From the NCBI RefSeq assembly GCF_035046485.1, contig NC_085137.1, positions 456,439,004-456,503,003 on the forward strand: 64,000 nucleotides of DNA, written 5' to 3'. Position numbers and translations under genes: made by a program. Positions 63,202 to 64,000 of the stretch are shown here, one piece after another. This DNA is from Aedes albopictus. Lineage: Eukaryota; Arthropoda; Insecta; Diptera; Culicidae. Position 1 is the first letter of the stretch; every line of letters begins with the position of its first letter. The notes under the pieces are model-generated. The model was not told the DNA's origin. It saw only the letters and a program-made list of their open reading frames with translations, and searched no databases.

Positions 63202-64000
63202 TTCCCGAAATTCGAAAGATTTCTACTGGAATTCCTTCAAGAAGCCCAAAAGGATTTGCAGGAGAAATACCGTGAATAATTTCTATAGTAATCCACGAAT
63301 AAAAACTCTAGAGGAAATCCTGGATGAATTTTAAGAAAAATCCCTGGAAGAATCAAAAGAATTTCTGGTAGTATCCTAGGAAAACTGCCTAGATGAATCC
63401 TAGCAAGAATGCCATGACAAATCCCTAGAGGCATTCCTGCAGGTATCACAGTGAAAATTTCTGGAGGAGACCTAGGAGGCATTCCTGAAACATTAGAAGC
63501 AGCAGGAATAGCTTATTGAATCCCAGGAGGAGTTCCTGGATGAAAGTCAAGAAGAGTTTCTGGAGGAGTCCAATGAGAAATATTTGGAGAAATCCCAGGA
63601 AAAAAAAACCTTTCGGATTTCCAGGAGGAAACACCGAAGGTAATTCTGCAAGGCTCCTAGAAAGATTACCTAGAACAATCCCAGCAAGTTTGTCAAGGAA
63701 GCCCTAGAGAATAATTTATAGAAGAATGTCGGGAGGTGTTACAGTAAGAAACTCTGGAGGAGTCCTAGGAGCCATTGCTGGAAGAACCCATGAGAAATTT
63801 ATGAGAGAATCCTTGGAAAAAATACCTTCGATAAAAATTCCTGGAGTAATCACCAGAAAAGTTCTCAAAAAGTCACAGGAAAAATCTCAAGAGGTATTCT
63901 TAAAAAGACTCTGGGGTGTGTCATTGTAGAAATCGCAGCGGAAATCCTAGGAGGAATGGCTGGAGGAAACCATTACAGGAAATTATAGAGAAACCCCATC
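63202..64000. repeat. GGAATTCC-type filler array, continuing past the window
   Basis: GGAGGCATTCCTG, AGGAGGAGTTCCTGGA and GAAATCCTAGGAGGAATG words at roughly 24-30-bp spacing up to the last base. Confidence 0.8.

Noticed and set aside
1..64000. Endogenous viral elements (flavi-, rhabdo- or other virus-derived frames), common in Aedes
   Set aside because: No frame in the window resembles a viral capsid, glycoprotein or polymerase; all RT-like frames are non-LTR retrotransposons.
1..64000. LTR retrotransposons
   Set aside because: No paired long direct repeats, integrase, protease or gag-like frame were seen.

Overview
This window looks like non-genic, transposon-packed chromosomal DNA from an Aedes-type mosquito (Ae. 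aegypti or Ae. albopictus is my inference). The reasons are three copies of a Feilai-like tRNA-derived SINE, a second tRNA-headed SINE family in several copies, remnants of five non-LTR retrotransposon lineages, dozens of MITE/foldback elements with TA, TTA, TTAA, 5-bp, 8-bp and 9-bp target duplications, and low overall coding density. I see no intact host protein gene, rRNA, tRNA gene, CRISPR or viral insertion. Two 500-N blocks (6074-6573, 31574-32073) are assembly gaps.

Layout. 1-2749: a 62-bp satellite with a 1660-bp higher-order period. 2750-6073: AT-rich sequence with two long foldback elements. 6574-8555: a dispersed repeat, a Feilai SINE and a LOA-like LINE split by a 235-bp MITE. 9401-18822: a 9.4-kb element bounded by inverted CAGTGGCGTAGC termini and a perfect 8-bp duplication (CGCCGTAT). 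Its inside is degenerate GGAATTCC-type repeat plus a nested CR1-like LINE, a SINE and a LINE tail. 18831-22160: SINE copy, GC-rich unique sequence and a 1.3-kb TA-flanked element. 22160-24845: more GGAATTCC filler. 24846-31573: an I-like LINE (RNase H at 25265-26374, reverse transcriptase tail at 31165-31573) cut in two by a 4.8-kb long-TIR element. That element's right arm was hit by a TA-flanked MITE, which in turn holds a polyadenylated retrocopy of an unknown mRNA.

32074-34440: a 22-bp satellite whose unit carries GGGGACTTTCC, the textbook NF-kB (Rel) site, in about 33 exact copies. 34870-36889: GC-rich unique DNA with a TATA-like box, the best candidate for host regulatory sequence. 36890-40190: a nearly full-length RTE-like LINE broken by a TTA-flanked MITE. 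40200-48035: three more filler arrays around a 5'-truncated RNase H-bearing LINE. 48270-53406: several non-autonomous DNA elements, one with nested MITEs. 55454-56434: an element with seven GGCTGAA repeats at each end. 56718-57645: a 152-bp satellite. 58260-64000: a second RTE 3' fragment, a SINE split by a TTAA-targeting foldback, more MITEs and filler.

Nothing here works together as a pathway. The relations are insertional: the LINEs are plausible sources of enzyme for the SINEs and the retrocopy, and the DNA elements are non-autonomous, so their transposases must lie elsewhere.
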